A stretch of 64,000 nucleotides of DNA from an uncultured Sulfitobacter sp. (lineage in GTDB: Bacteria; Pseudomonadota; Alphaproteobacteria; Rhodobacterales; Rhodobacteraceae). The notes under the pieces are model-generated. The model ran no database searches and was not told the DNA's origin. It was given only the letters and a program-made list of their open reading frames with translations. The stretch is from positions 1,612,001 to 1,676,000 of the forward strand of contig NZ_CANMQD010000001.1 of assembly GCF_947499945.1 (NCBI RefSeq), in the 5' to 3' direction. The position numbers and the translations under genes were made by a program. Shown here in pieces: positions 43,501-52,601 of this stretch. How positions within the stretch are numbered: the first letter of the stretch is position 1; every line of letters begins with the position of its first letter.

Positions 43501-45165
43501 GTGACGAAGCCGGACAGAACGTTCGGTGTGACGGAGGCAGTTGTGCAGCAATACCTGAATGTCTGGATGAAGCTTGGTATCAAGCGTCAACTCATTGTAA
43601 TCGCGGCGACTGGGGCAATGTTTTTTGCGATTCTCGCAATGGCCCGCATGACAACCGCTCCTAGTATGACTCTATTATATGCAGGTTTGGAGAGTAGCGC
43701 AGCTGGCGACGTCGTACGCTCGCTTGAGCAACGTGGCGTTGCATTTGACGTGCGCGGCGGCTCTATTTTTGTGGATAGCAACCAGCGTGATCAACTTCGC
43801 TTAACGCTGGCAAGCGAGGGTTTGCCAGCGAATGGTAACCGCGGATATGAGCTTTTGGATCAATTGACTGGGTTTGGGACCACAAGCCAAATGTTTGATG
43901 CAGCGTATTGGCGTGCGAAAGAAGGTGAGTTGGCACGAACTATCGTAGCGAATCCTGCGATTGCGATGGCACGGGTTCATATCGCAAGCACTGGATCGAA
44001 TCCTTTTCAACGTGGTGTGACGCCTAAAGCATCGGTGTCTCTTACACCAAATGGTGGCGGCATTTCGCAAGCACAGGGCAAAGCGGTACGTTTCCTTGTT
44101 GCCTCTGCCGTTGCCGGCCTATCGCCAGAGGATGTGGCGGTCATTGATGCAAACGGTACGCTTATTGGTGCGACAGAAGATTCTGCTCCTACTGTTGGTG
44201 GTGATGACAAGGCGCAGGTTTTGCGTGATCGTGTTCAACGCTTGCTTGAGGCGCGTGTTGGCTTCGGAAATGCAGTGGTTGAAGTAAGTGTCGACACGGT
44301 TACCGAAAGTGAGTCGATCCGTGAGCGGAGTTTTGATCCCGATGGTCGTGTAGCAATTAGTAGTGACACAGAAGAGCGGACAAACACGGCCGAAGGTACC
44401 GGTGGTGGAGACGTTACAGTAGCGAGTAATCTACCCGATCAAGAAGGGGCAGGTGGTGGCGATAAGTCTACTTCGCAAAATAGTGAAACCCGTGAACGCA
44501 TCAATTATGAGGTTTCCGAAACAGAACGTGAAATCATTCGTGCTCCAGGTGCGATAAAGAGGCTGTCGGTAGCTGTATTAGTGAATGAATCAACTGTCCT
44601 GAACGACGTTGGTGAACCCGTTACTGAGCCGAGAAATCCAGAAGAAATGGAGGCATTGAGAGAGCTTGTCTCCTCCGCTGTCGGTTTTAACGAGGAGCGG
44701 GGTGATATCATTACGCTGAAATCTATGGCTCTTCAAAGCGTTGCTCCTTCTGGTACTGCAGCCAGTACTTCCTTGATGGATCAATTTGACCTTGATCTGC
44801 TTTCCGCCATTCAAATGATTGTTTTGGCCATCGTCACACTGATCTTGGGCCTGTTTGTGATTCGACCCGTTCTCAGCCGGCAGCCTGTAGAAGTTGCTGC
44901 ACTTGCAGCGCCGGAAGTCGCTGAAAAAGCCGGAGGAGATCCCACCCCAATTGGCAACCTACCAGCAGTGTTTGACGCAGAGGATATGGGAAACGCACAA
45001 GCATCTTCTGGTGTCGAGCGATTTGATCCACGAGGTTTGCCAAATGGTGTTGACGGTCAACCCCAAGATCCCGTCGCGCGATTGAGAGGTATGATCGGAG
45101 AACGGCAAGAGGAAACAGTCGAAATTCTGCGCGGATGGCTTGAGGATAAAGAGGAAAAAGTATGA
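43501..45165 (+). CDS. fliF: Flagellar MS-ring protein FliF
   Basis: FliF forms the MS ring in the inner membrane. The 554-residue protein has an N-terminal membrane segment (about 28-48), ring-building motifs (SLEQRGVAFDVRGGSIFVDS and YELLDQLTGFGTTSQMFDAA), a linker rich in Gly and Glu, and a second membrane segment near 438-460. The C-terminal tail RLRGMIGERQEETVEILRGW is the FliG-binding region, so a FliG is expected elsewhere. It starts with GTG 43501. It overlaps the next gene by 4 bp. Confidence 0.95.
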   Translation: MTKPDRTFGVTEAVVQQYLNVWMKLGIKRQLIVIAATGAMFFAILAMARMTTAPSMTLLYAGLESSAAGDVVRSLEQRGVAFDVRGGSIFVDSNQRDQLRLTLASEGLPANGNRGYELLDQLTGFGTTSQMFDAAYWRAKEGELARTIVANPAIAMARVHIASTGSNPFQRGVTPKASVSLTPNGGGISQAQGKAVRFLVASAVAGLSPEDVAVIDANGTLIGATEDSAPTVGGDDKAQVLRDRVQRLLEARVGFGNAVVEVSVDTVTESESIRERSFDPDGRVAISSDTEERTNTAEGTGGGDVTVASNLPDQEGAGGGDKSTSQNSETRERINYEVSETEREIIRAPGAIKRLSVAVLVNESTVLNDVGEPVTEPRNPEEMEALRELVSSAVGFNEERGDIITLKSMALQSVAPSGTAASTSLMDQFDLDLLSAIQMIVLAIVTLILGLFVIRPVLSRQPVEVAALAAPEVAEKAGGDPTPIGNLPAVFDAEDMGNAQASSGVERFDPRGLPNGVDGQPQDPVARLRGMIGERQEETVEILRGWLEDKEEKV

Positions 45166-45767
45166 CCTCCATTTCACATCGTTATGCAGATTTCAGTTTT
45201 TTAGACTCCGATGGCGCACAGTCTGACCCTGTTCCCCTTGAACGTGTGGAAGATCAGAAGTTGCAGTCTTTTGAAGAGGGTTACCAGGCTGGATGGACTG
45301 ACGCTGAAAAGAACTTCGAAACTGAACAGAAAAATGTGACAGACGAAATACTGCACACATTAAGGGACCTGTCATTTACGTACCAGGAGGCTCTGATGCA
45401 TTTGAATCGTGGATTGCATCCGATGTTTGAGCAAATGATGAAAGCGCTGCTGCCGCGTACTGCAAGTGCGGCGCTAAGGGCGCATGTTATAGAGCAGTTG
45501 GTCGAACTTGCTGGCTCGCAGACAAATGGACAAATCACGTTACGAGTATCTGAAAACGATTTGCCGATGCTTGAGGATTTATTGGAGGGTGTAGAACTCA
45601 AACTTCCTGTCTCACTCGCTCCTGATAAAAATCTGCACATTCACCAACTTTTCATATCGTTAGATCTGGTTGAGCGTGAGATCAACCTGGACGCAGTTTG
45701 CCAAGAAATCATCACCGCGATGAACGCCTTTAACTTCCATTCCCAATCGGAGTACCCAGATGACTGA
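45162..45767 (+). CDS. fliH: Flagellar assembly protein FliH
   Basis: FliH inhibits and tethers the FliI ATPase. The 201-residue protein has an N-terminal segment with Trp/Tyr-rich signature EEGYQAGWTDAEKN near 38-51, then a helical central part and a V-ATPase-E-like C-terminal domain. Conservation is low, but position between fliF and fliN and the EGYxxGW pattern support it. It overlaps both neighbours. Confidence 0.8.
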   Translation: MTSISHRYADFSFLDSDGAQSDPVPLERVEDQKLQSFEEGYQAGWTDAEKNFETEQKNVTDEILHTLRDLSFTYQEALMHLNRGLHPMFEQMMKALLPRTASAALRAHVIEQLVELAGSQTNGQITLRVSENDLPMLEDLLEGVELKLPVSLAPDKNLHIHQLFISLDLVEREINLDAVCQEIITAMNAFNFHSQSEYPDD

Positions 45768-46044
45768 TCAAACGACCTTAGCCACGGATGTCTCAAACCC
45801 GTTCACCTCTGTTCCAATTGAAGTCACCGTTTGCGTTGGCAAAGCACGACCTTTGGTTCGTGACCTCGTCATGCTTGGCGAAAATGCTGTTCTGACGCTG
45901 GATCGGCGGGTCGATGATCCGGTTGATCTTTATGTTGGCGACAAGCTTATCGCACGTGGTACCTTAGAAGAGGCGGAGGGAGCCGCTAGTGGCCAACTCA
46001 TGGTGCGATTGACAGAAGTTGTTGATATGCGCCAGGGTATCTGA
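45760..46044 (+). CDS. fliN: Flagellar motor switch protein FliN
   Basis: A 94-residue C-ring component that binds the signal-transduction output and FliH. It is essentially a single SpoA domain: VPIEVTVCVGKARPLVRDLV, LDRRVDDPVDLYVGDKLIAR and the final VVDMRQGI are typical. No FliM gene is found in this cluster although FliN normally works with it. It overlaps fliH by 8 bp and fliP by one base. Confidence 0.93.
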   Translation: MTDQTTLATDVSNPFTSVPIEVTVCVGKARPLVRDLVMLGENAVLTLDRRVDDPVDLYVGDKLIARGTLEEAEGAASGQLMVRLTEVVDMRQGI

Positions 46045-46778
46045 TGCAGAAACTCTTGCTCGGTTTCCTGTCAGTTGGGGTTCTGATATTTCTCCCTGGT
46101 GGAGTTGCCGCTCAGGATCTATCGATCTCGCTGGGCGCTGACGGTTCAATTTCAGCTCGGACGATACAACTGTTTGTACTGATCACGGTTCTTAGTTTGG
46201 CACCGGGGCTGGCCATTATGGTCACTTGCTTTCCCTTTCTGGTAACGGTTCTATCGATTTTGCGTCAGGCTATTGGTTTGCAGCAATCTCCGCCAAATAT
46301 GCTCATTGTGAGCCTTGCCCTGTTTCTTACGTATTTCATAATGGAGCCAGTTTTTACCGCAGCATGGGCGAATGGAATCGGTCCGTTGACACGTGAAGAA
46401 ATTGACGTCGAAACAGCCTTTAAACTCACATTAGAACCGTTTCGCATATTTATGGCTGGCCGCCTCGATCCTGAAACCTTCTTTGCGATGGCCGAACTGC
46501 GGCCAGATACTACAGCCGCACAGCCCACGCCGGATGCTCCACTTTCCGTTCTAGTGCCTAGTTTCATGCTTTCGGAGATTTCGCGTGCTTTTCAGATTGG
46601 TTTCCTGATCTATTTACCATTTCTCATAATAGATTTAGTTGTAGCAGCAATTCTGATGTCGATGGGTATGATGATGGTCCCTCCAGCGGTGGTGTCTCTG
46701 CCATTTAAATTGGCGTTTTTTGTTGTAGCAGACGGTTGGGCCCTCATCGCAGGTAGCCTTGTAAGAAGCTACTTTTAG
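46044..46778 (+). CDS. fliP: Flagellar export gate protein FliP
   Basis: A 244-residue gate subunit that needs a cleaved signal peptide. The signal (1-23, ending GGVAAQ) is present, followed by LFVLITVLSLAPGLAIMVTC and the conserved MLIVSLALFLTYFIMEPV. The C-terminal part ends with VAAILMSMGMMMVPPAVVSL. It is last in the fliF operon. Confidence 0.96.
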   Translation: MQKLLLGFLSVGVLIFLPGGVAAQDLSISLGADGSISARTIQLFVLITVLSLAPGLAIMVTCFPFLVTVLSILRQAIGLQQSPPNMLIVSLALFLTYFIMEPVFTAAWANGIGPLTREEIDVETAFKLTLEPFRIFMAGRLDPETFFAMAELRPDTTAAQPTPDAPLSVLVPSFMLSEISRAFQIGFLIYLPFLIIDLVVAAILMSMGMMMVPPAVVSLPFKLAFFVVADGWALIAGSLVRSYF

Positions 46779-46900
46779 ACATAATAAATCTCATTAGCAT
46801 CGTTTTAGAGGTACTTCTGAGAGCGATGTTAAAGGTGTGAGCAGGATTTTCCTTTAGTTCTATTTCCATATGTCAGGGGTGACAGTTAAATGGGAACGGG

Positions 46901-47575
46901 ATGATGGAAAAGTTGATCAGGCTCTTAAGCAGTGGAATGTCTCAACTGCGTGTTGGGGGCTCAAGTATCTCATTCCGCCTCTTATTGCGAAATGCAGATT
47001 TATTGATTGTTCCATGGGTTTTGGATATTTTAGTTCTCTATTCGTACATTTGCGCCCGTGCGGCTTCCTCAGCGATCCCGGCCGCTACCACATACCTCGG
47101 TTATCAGGTGCGGCCCCAACTTTTAGCGCTTGTTTATTCTGGTCATCAGACACTCTTTCAAGCAGCAGCTGCACGGGTTAACTTGGGTTATTTAATGGTA
47201 TGTGGCGCCGTCGCTCTATTGATCCTGAGTCTTGAATCTCACATTTCCAAACTTGTTGGCGCAGATAGTGGCGATTTTAGGCAAGTATTGATATGGGCTG
47301 TTGCTGGTCAGTCAACACCAGTTCTGTTTGGCGCTACGAGCTTATTGATGCAGGTAAATGACCGTCGTGTGTTTCATGATCTTTTACTTGGTGTAGCAGT
47401 AGTTTTCTTTCTTTGTTTTGTTGCTGTAATCGATGACTGGGATACTATTTTGATTGTACAAACTTGGGCGGTCGCCCAACTTACACACGCAGGAATATGT
47501 GCCCTTTTGTTAACGCAATGCGGAGTATGGCCTGGCCTCACAGCGGTATTTCACAAAGAGATCAAGCTGTTTTGA
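46901..47575 (+). CDS. Half-length flippase-like membrane protein (probable remnant)
   Basis: A 224-residue hydrophobic protein with about six membrane segments. Its order (ADLLIVPWVLDILVLYSYIC near the start, a basic loop with LVYSGHQTLFQAAAARVNLG, then VNLGYLMVCGAVALLIL) resembles the C-terminal half of Wzx/MOP-type polysaccharide flippases, which normally have about 12 segments. An in-frame stop lies just upstream (46880), so no N-terminal half is present. ATG 46901 follows GGGAACGGG, so it could be expressed. Its place between fliP and flgI makes no obvious sense; a gene fragment or an uncharacterised membrane protein are both possible. Confidence 0.5.
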   Translation: MMEKLIRLLSSGMSQLRVGGSSISFRLLLRNADLLIVPWVLDILVLYSYICARAASSAIPAATTYLGYQVRPQLLALVYSGHQTLFQAAAARVNLGYLMVCGAVALLILSLESHISKLVGADSGDFRQVLIWAVAGQSTPVLFGATSLLMQVNDRRVFHDLLLGVAVVFFLCFVAVIDDWDTILIVQTWAVAQLTHAGICALLLTQCGVWPGLTAVFHKEIKLF

Positions 47576-47584
47576 CCCAAAGGA

Positions 47585-48697
47585 TTAGCGAACAACAAAT
47601 TCGGCATGAAGCGCGCCCGCTGCTTTTATGCTCTTAAGGATATCGATCATATCACGAGGAGATACGCCCAGAGCATTTAGACCTGCGATTACTTCTGAAA
47701 GGGATGCACCAGAAGGAATTTCTGCAAGCCCGATCCCTGGTTCCTCCTCAATTGCTGCGCGGGTTCGTGGAACGATAACAGTTTCGCCAACCGCAAATGG
47801 ATTTGGCTGGGCCACTAATGGCTCTTCTTGAATACGCAAGGTCAGGTTACCTTGACTGACAGCCACCCGAGAAATACGAACATCCTCGCCCATCACGATC
47901 GTACCAGAGCGTTGATCAACAACGACGCGGGCCTTACGTTCTGGCTCCACTTCGATATTTTCTATTCTTCCTAGTGCATGGGCAACAGATCGCATTCGAG
48001 TGGCGGGTACGTCGAGTAGTACTGTGCCACTATCTAGCATGACAGCTACCCCGCGCCCAAAATCCCTGTTGATGGCTTGTTCTATTCTGCCAGCAGTTGT
48101 GAAATCCGCTTCGCGTAATGCCAATCTTAAGTCGCTAAGAGAACTTAATTGAAACTCGATTTCCCTCTCAATCCGCGCACCAGAAGGAATTGTCCCTGAA
48201 GTTGGCACGCCTTGGGTGACTTGGCCCCCATCACCGCCTACCGTAGCGCCACCAGCAATTATCGTTCCTTGTGATACGGCGTAAATTTCCCCGTCTGCAG
48301 CGTTCATGGGGGTCATAATGAGGGTTCCGCCTAAGAGGCTTTTCGCATCACCAATAGCAGAGACTGTCACATCGATCTGTCCTCCTGCACGTGCAAAAGG
48401 GGGTAGTGTTGCGGTAACCAGAACGGCAGCAACGTTTTTAGGCCGAAATTGTTCTCCCGTTACATTCACACCGAGGCGCTCAAGAATATTTGTCATTATG
48501 TCTTCGGTAAAGGGTGCATTTCGCAGCCCGTCGCCAGATCCGTTAAGTCCGACAACGAGGCCATAGCCCACCAAATCATTACCCCGAACCCCGTCAAAAT
48601 CCACCAAGTCTTTTATTCTAACGGGGCTGGCCTCTACCGGCTCAAAGGGAGCGAAAACGATACCTAAACACAAAACTATTTTACCCAAAAATCTCAT
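47585..48697 (-). CDS. flgI: Flagellar P-ring protein FlgI
   Basis: The periplasmic P-ring subunit, 370 residues. A signal peptide (1-23, ending PVEA) is followed by the invariant RIKDLVDFDGVRGNDLVGYG and VVGLNGSGDG. The C-terminus shows ALGVSPRDMIDILKSIKAAG and GALHAEFVV. It is last in flgE-flgK-flgL-flgI, overlapping flgL by 4 bp. Confidence 0.96.
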   Translation of the reverse strand: MRFLGKIVLCLGIVFAPFEPVEASPVRIKDLVDFDGVRGNDLVGYGLVVGLNGSGDGLRNAPFTEDIMTNILERLGVNVTGEQFRPKNVAAVLVTATLPPFARAGGQIDVTVSAIGDAKSLLGGTLIMTPMNAADGEIYAVSQGTIIAGGATVGGDGGQVTQGVPTSGTIPSGARIEREIEFQLSSLSDLRLALREADFTTAGRIEQAINRDFGRGVAVMLDSGTVLLDVPATRMRSVAHALGRIENIEVEPERKARVVVDQRSGTIVMGEDVRISRVAVSQGNLTLRIQEEPLVAQPNPFAVGETVIVPRTRAAIEEEPGIGLAEIPSGASLSEVIAGLNALGVSPRDMIDILKSIKAAGALHAEFVVR

Positions 48698-49698
48698 AGA
48701 AAATTCACGAGTGAAAGCTGTGACATGCGGGATGTGATCGCGTATAAACTTTGAAGTTGAAATTGGACTTGCTCCAGTTCTGTTGCGGCTTCAAAAGGAT
48801 CAGAGCCCAGAATATCATTACGCGCCATTTCTAATGCGCTACGTTCGGCGCTTTGTCTTACTAATATGGTCTCAAGCCGGCTCTCAGAGACGCCGACCCG
48901 TGCTTGTAGCTCGACAATGCTATCAGTCGCGCCGACGACTGCTGATGTTGATTTTTGGAACAATTCAGTTTGTTGCGCGGAGGTGAGACCAAGAGACGGA
49001 TCATCTGCCAGCGCAATCATTGCAAAGTTCTGTAGTATTTCGCGGAAAGCCGGGTCATCACCACGCAGTCCAAACTGTGCGGTTTCGTCATCGGAAAGCG
49101 AAATCGGTGCTAGCGACGTTTGCGCACCAAGATAACCTAGAGACTCAAAACCAGCCGGGTCATTGAACCAGGCCTTTGCAGCGGCTAACATATCATCGAC
49201 GGTTGATGCTGATCCGACTGCTGCACTTAATTCGGAAAGCAGATTTTCCGACGGTGCGACAGGATTGGAAGATGTTGCTGTTCCTCCAAAAATAAATCGT
49301 CCTGCAACACTTGTATTCATCACGTTGATTAGATCGCTAAGGCCAGATTTAGCCTCGCTAATAGCCGTTTTGGAGCTGGCTTCCAAGGCGGAACTGGCTG
49401 TTTCAATTAGAGTGTCACGAAATGCACTATTCAGATTGCTCATTTGGGACAGTGCTATTTGGACGCCCTCAGCAAATTGGTTAGCTTCTCGTGTCGCTAA
49501 TTCATAGCCGTTCATCTTGGTTAGGCTCCGCTCTATATCATTGATATAGGAAGAGTTTCCTCCGATGGCCTCCCGAACGTCAGATACTTTACCTGAAGCG
49601 ATCTCCAAAGTGAGGCGTTGGATGTCTTGCTTTAGCGCAGCGTTGCGCGACTGCATTGCGTATGATTGGGCCATATCACCCAGAGAACCTATGCGCAT
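48694..49698 (-). CDS. flgL: Hook-filament junction protein FlgL
   Basis: A 334-residue junction protein (HAP3) next to FlgK. The N-terminal helix region and the C-terminal FEAATELEQVQFQLQSLYAI match flagellin-like D0/D1 helices. The repeated Ser and Ala content and position after flgK fit FlgL. It starts 1 bp after the flgK stop. Confidence 0.92.
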   Translation of the reverse strand: MRIGSLGDMAQSYAMQSRNAALKQDIQRLTLEIASGKVSDVREAIGGNSSYINDIERSLTKMNGYELATREANQFAEGVQIALSQMSNLNSAFRDTLIETASSALEASSKTAISEAKSGLSDLINVMNTSVAGRFIFGGTATSSNPVAPSENLLSELSAAVGSASTVDDMLAAAKAWFNDPAGFESLGYLGAQTSLAPISLSDDETAQFGLRGDDPAFREILQNFAMIALADDPSLGLTSAQQTELFQKSTSAVVGATDSIVELQARVGVSESRLETILVRQSAERSALEMARNDILGSDPFEAATELEQVQFQLQSLYAITSRMSQLSLVNFL

Positions 49699-49699
49699 C

Positions 49700-51142
49700 T
49701 TACAACCTCGTCATTGTTTCAAGCATTTCATTTGCGGCCTGAATGACGCGTGCGTTAGCGGCATAGGCTTGTTCGAGTATCAGCAGGTTTTGTAGCTCTT
49801 GGTCGGTATCGATTCCGTCTGAGAGTTGCAGCTCTGTCAATTCAGTTAAACGTGCTGCTGTGAATGTCATATCCTGCTCTGCACTTCCCCGGGTTGAAGC
49901 GAGAAGACCCGAAAACGCTGAGATCAGGCTTGCAGTATTGCGTGACCCTGTACCAAAATTCCCTGATGCAGGTATGCGGTTCTCTTCAAGGGAAGCACGC
50001 AAGCCGTTAAGCAAAGAAGCATCTCCTGCAAGACCCGGAATCAATGCACCTAATCCGTCGCGCAAACGCCACGTTTCCCCGCCGTCGGCTGGATCAACTG
50101 CAACATTGATGGCTAATCGACTACTCAGACCAACTTCATTCGCGTTATCAAACAAGTTGCCAGCATCCGTGAATAATCCTGGATCGCCGGCACCACGCGT
50201 TAAATCAAGTGCTGGATCATCAAACCGTGTAACTAGATCGCTGGCCAGAGCGTCCAGCTGAGACTGGGCCGCAACGCCGTAGGTGTCCCGAACAGCGAAA
50301 TGACCACCTAGACTGCCGCCATTTAAGGCGCCGGTTCGTAAATCTTGCCCATTGAGGGTCAAACCTGACAGAGTTCCAGCATCAAGGGTTTGGAATTCGG
50401 TCACAAGGTTTTGCTGATTGAATCCAATTTCGGCGGCTGTGATATCCAACAAAATCGCACCCCCTCCAGTGTATATCGCTACTGCCCCATTGTCGCGGGG
50501 AACAACATTGATTGGAACGATACTGCTGATTGCCTCCAGCACTGACTGGCGCTGATCCAGAAGTGCGGGACTTCCGCCTGATCTTGCAATAGAGGTCGCT
50601 ATTTGACTGTTTAATTTTTCAACTTGCTCCAACGCAGTATTGAGTGTTGCAACGTCTTGGGCAATCTGGGTGTCTGCATTCGTTCGCAGGCTTTGTACTT
50701 CTTTTGAAGTACGCACAAGTCCATCAGCAAGTCGCTTTGCATCTGTCACAGCTATATCAAGGCGCTCGATTGAGTCTGGTCTACTCGCTGCGGAGATAAG
50801 GCTTTCTTCAAATGCAGCGAGACGGCCACCCAATCCTTCGGGATCACCTGCAATACCTGTCACGTCCTCAAGTCGACGAAAGAAATCAACAGCGGTCTGT
50901 GTGTTTTGTTGCGCAGCGTTCGCGAGACGTAGATCGGCTATAACACCCTCATTCATATTGCGGGTAATGCTATCGATCCGAACGCCGCCATTAGCGCCAT
51001 AGTTTAGCGATGAAAGTTCTAGGCCGCGCCGACCATAATTTGGGGTTAGGGCATTCGAAATATTGTTCGAAACAAGTTCTGACCCCCGCGCTGCGGCGCG
51101 CAATCCTGAGAAGGCCGCATTCATAGCTCCGGTAATCGACAT
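49700..51142 (-). CDS. flgK: Hook-filament junction protein FlgK
   Basis: A 480-residue HAP1 protein, shorter than the 547 residues of E. coli. The N-terminal FSGLRAAARGSELVSNNISN and the C-terminal QELQNLLILEQAYAANARVI ends are diagnostic. It lies 58 bp after flgE. Confidence 0.95.
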   Translation of the reverse strand: MSITGAMNAAFSGLRAAARGSELVSNNISNALTPNYGRRGLELSSLNYGANGGVRIDSITRNMNEGVIADLRLANAAQQNTQTAVDFFRRLEDVTGIAGDPEGLGGRLAAFEESLISAASRPDSIERLDIAVTDAKRLADGLVRTSKEVQSLRTNADTQIAQDVATLNTALEQVEKLNSQIATSIARSGGSPALLDQRQSVLEAISSIVPINVVPRDNGAVAIYTGGGAILLDITAAEIGFNQQNLVTEFQTLDAGTLSGLTLNGQDLRTGALNGGSLGGHFAVRDTYGVAAQSQLDALASDLVTRFDDPALDLTRGAGDPGLFTDAGNLFDNANEVGLSSRLAINVAVDPADGGETWRLRDGLGALIPGLAGDASLLNGLRASLEENRIPASGNFGTGSRNTASLISAFSGLLASTRGSAEQDMTFTAARLTELTELQLSDGIDTDQELQNLLILEQAYAANARVIQAANEMLETMTRL

Positions 51143-51200
51143 GGTGTTCCCCTTAGTTTAGTTGAGGAGGGCGCGGTCGCCGCTCCCCTTTGCCATTAAA

Positions 51201-52502
51201 TTAGCGTTTGATGTTGGTTGTTTCCTGCAACATTTCGTCAACGGTCTGGATCACCTTTGCATTTGACGAATATGCCCGTTGTGTCTGGATCATTGCGGTG
51301 AGTTCATTAGCAACATCAGTTGTAGACTCTTCACGGGCAAACCCGACGATATCACCGGTAGGTCCCTGACTTGCGTCCCATAGAAAGAATGAGCCGCTAT
51401 CCACAGAAGGTTGATAGGTTTGACCATCAAGTGCGACCATCCCATTAGGGTTGGGCAGATCGACCAAGGGGACCTGATAAATTGTGCGTGTTACGCCAGT
51501 ATCAAACGTAGCGTGGACGTATCCATTGCTATCAACGTTCACGCTGGTCATATTCCCAACTGGCGAGCCGTCTTTGGTGATAGAAACGGGTGCAAAGGTA
51601 TCTGACAGTTGCGTCAAGGCATCGCTTTGTCCGATGACGCCAATATCGATTTCAATTGGACCGCCCGCCACATCTACAATCAAATTGCCTGTTGCAGGAT
51701 CATAAGCACCACCTGATACAGTCGTTACAGTCGCTAAGGTACCACCAGCAGTCCTATTATCCTCAAACGTGAGGATGTATTCTCCAATAGTCACAGCAGG
51801 ATCTACCGAGTCAGTGAGAGTCATTGTCCATTGATTTGACGCGCCCGCTGCAGGGACTGTAGGAGTGAATGTTACATTTACGCTCTCCGAAGTTCCAAGA
51901 TTGCCATAATATTCAACGGCAAGCTGCTGGGCCTCACCCAAGCTGCCCGCAACCGTCTCTGTGGCAGGCAGATTAACACCCAGCGTCATTCGTGTTGTTG
52001 GCTCGCCAGTGAGCTGGTTTACATTGATCTGGATTGGCTCCAAACCTTCATCGGTATCACGTGAAAATGTCGGGATGGTGCCATCGGGCTGTGCCGGCCA
52101 ACCCAGCAAAACAAGTCCTGAGGATGTCGTGAGATATCCCTCTGCGTCGGTTCGAAAAGACCCGGTGCTGGTCAAAAGCATGTTTGTGTCGCCGTTGCCG
52201 ACGTTCAGGTCGGTTACCCGCCCCACAGGTAGCATTCCGCGACCACGTACCGCCAGATCTGTCGCGTTTGATGTCGCGACAAGGGAGCCGCTTTGATCGA
52301 TTTGGCGCGTTGTGTCTGCACGTACGCCGCCAGCCGAGTAGCGCCCGCCGTTGCCGGAAATTACCATAGATTCGAAATTGGTTTCGACTCGGCGGTAGCC
52401 AAAGGTTGAGGAATTCGCGATGTTATCGGAAATACTAGCCAACCGTGTTGCGTTAGATTGAAGTCCCGCAACGCCTGCGTTTAGCGAAGATGATATTGTC
52501 AT
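51201..52502 (-). CDS. flgE: Flagellar hook protein FlgE
   Basis: The hook subunit, 433 residues. The N-terminal SSLNAGVAGLQSNATRLASI, SDNIANSSTFGYRRVETNFE and the C-terminal VANELTAMIQTQRAYSSNAK are typical. ATG 52502 (MTISSSLN) follows GAAAGGCG; an in-frame ATG at 52526 is unlikely. It is the first gene of the flgEKLI unit, with a CtrA-like site upstream. Confidence 0.95.
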   Translation of the reverse strand: MTISSSLNAGVAGLQSNATRLASISDNIANSSTFGYRRVETNFESMVISGNGGRYSAGGVRADTTRQIDQSGSLVATSNATDLAVRGRGMLPVGRVTDLNVGNGDTNMLLTSTGSFRTDAEGYLTTSSGLVLLGWPAQPDGTIPTFSRDTDEGLEPIQINVNQLTGEPTTRMTLGVNLPATETVAGSLGEAQQLAVEYYGNLGTSESVNVTFTPTVPAAGASNQWTMTLTDSVDPAVTIGEYILTFEDNRTAGGTLATVTTVSGGAYDPATGNLIVDVAGGPIEIDIGVIGQSDALTQLSDTFAPVSITKDGSPVGNMTSVNVDSNGYVHATFDTGVTRTIYQVPLVDLPNPNGMVALDGQTYQPSVDSGSFFLWDASQGPTGDIVGFAREESTTDVANELTAMIQTQRAYSSNAKVIQTVDEMLQETTNIKR

Positions 52503-52558
52503 AGACACGCCTTTCTGCTCTGCCAATTGTTCTGGAACAAGGCATAGCGCGACACACT

Positions 52559-52573
52559 TTAATGTCGGGCTAA
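52559..52573. promoter_or_regulatory. CtrA-like site upstream of flgE
   Basis: TTAA-TGTCGGG-CTAA (seven of eight; on the minus strand TTAG-N7-TTAA), 57 bp upstream of the flgE ATG in the gap to motB. Confidence 0.45.
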
Positions 52574-52601
52574 CAGATAAAATGCAGTCTAATATTCTAG
52601 A

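Noticed and set aside
46870..47181. A 103-residue + strand frame overlapping the flippase-like gene
   Set aside because: It lacks membrane or other motifs, while the overlapping frame shows coherent hydrophobic segments.
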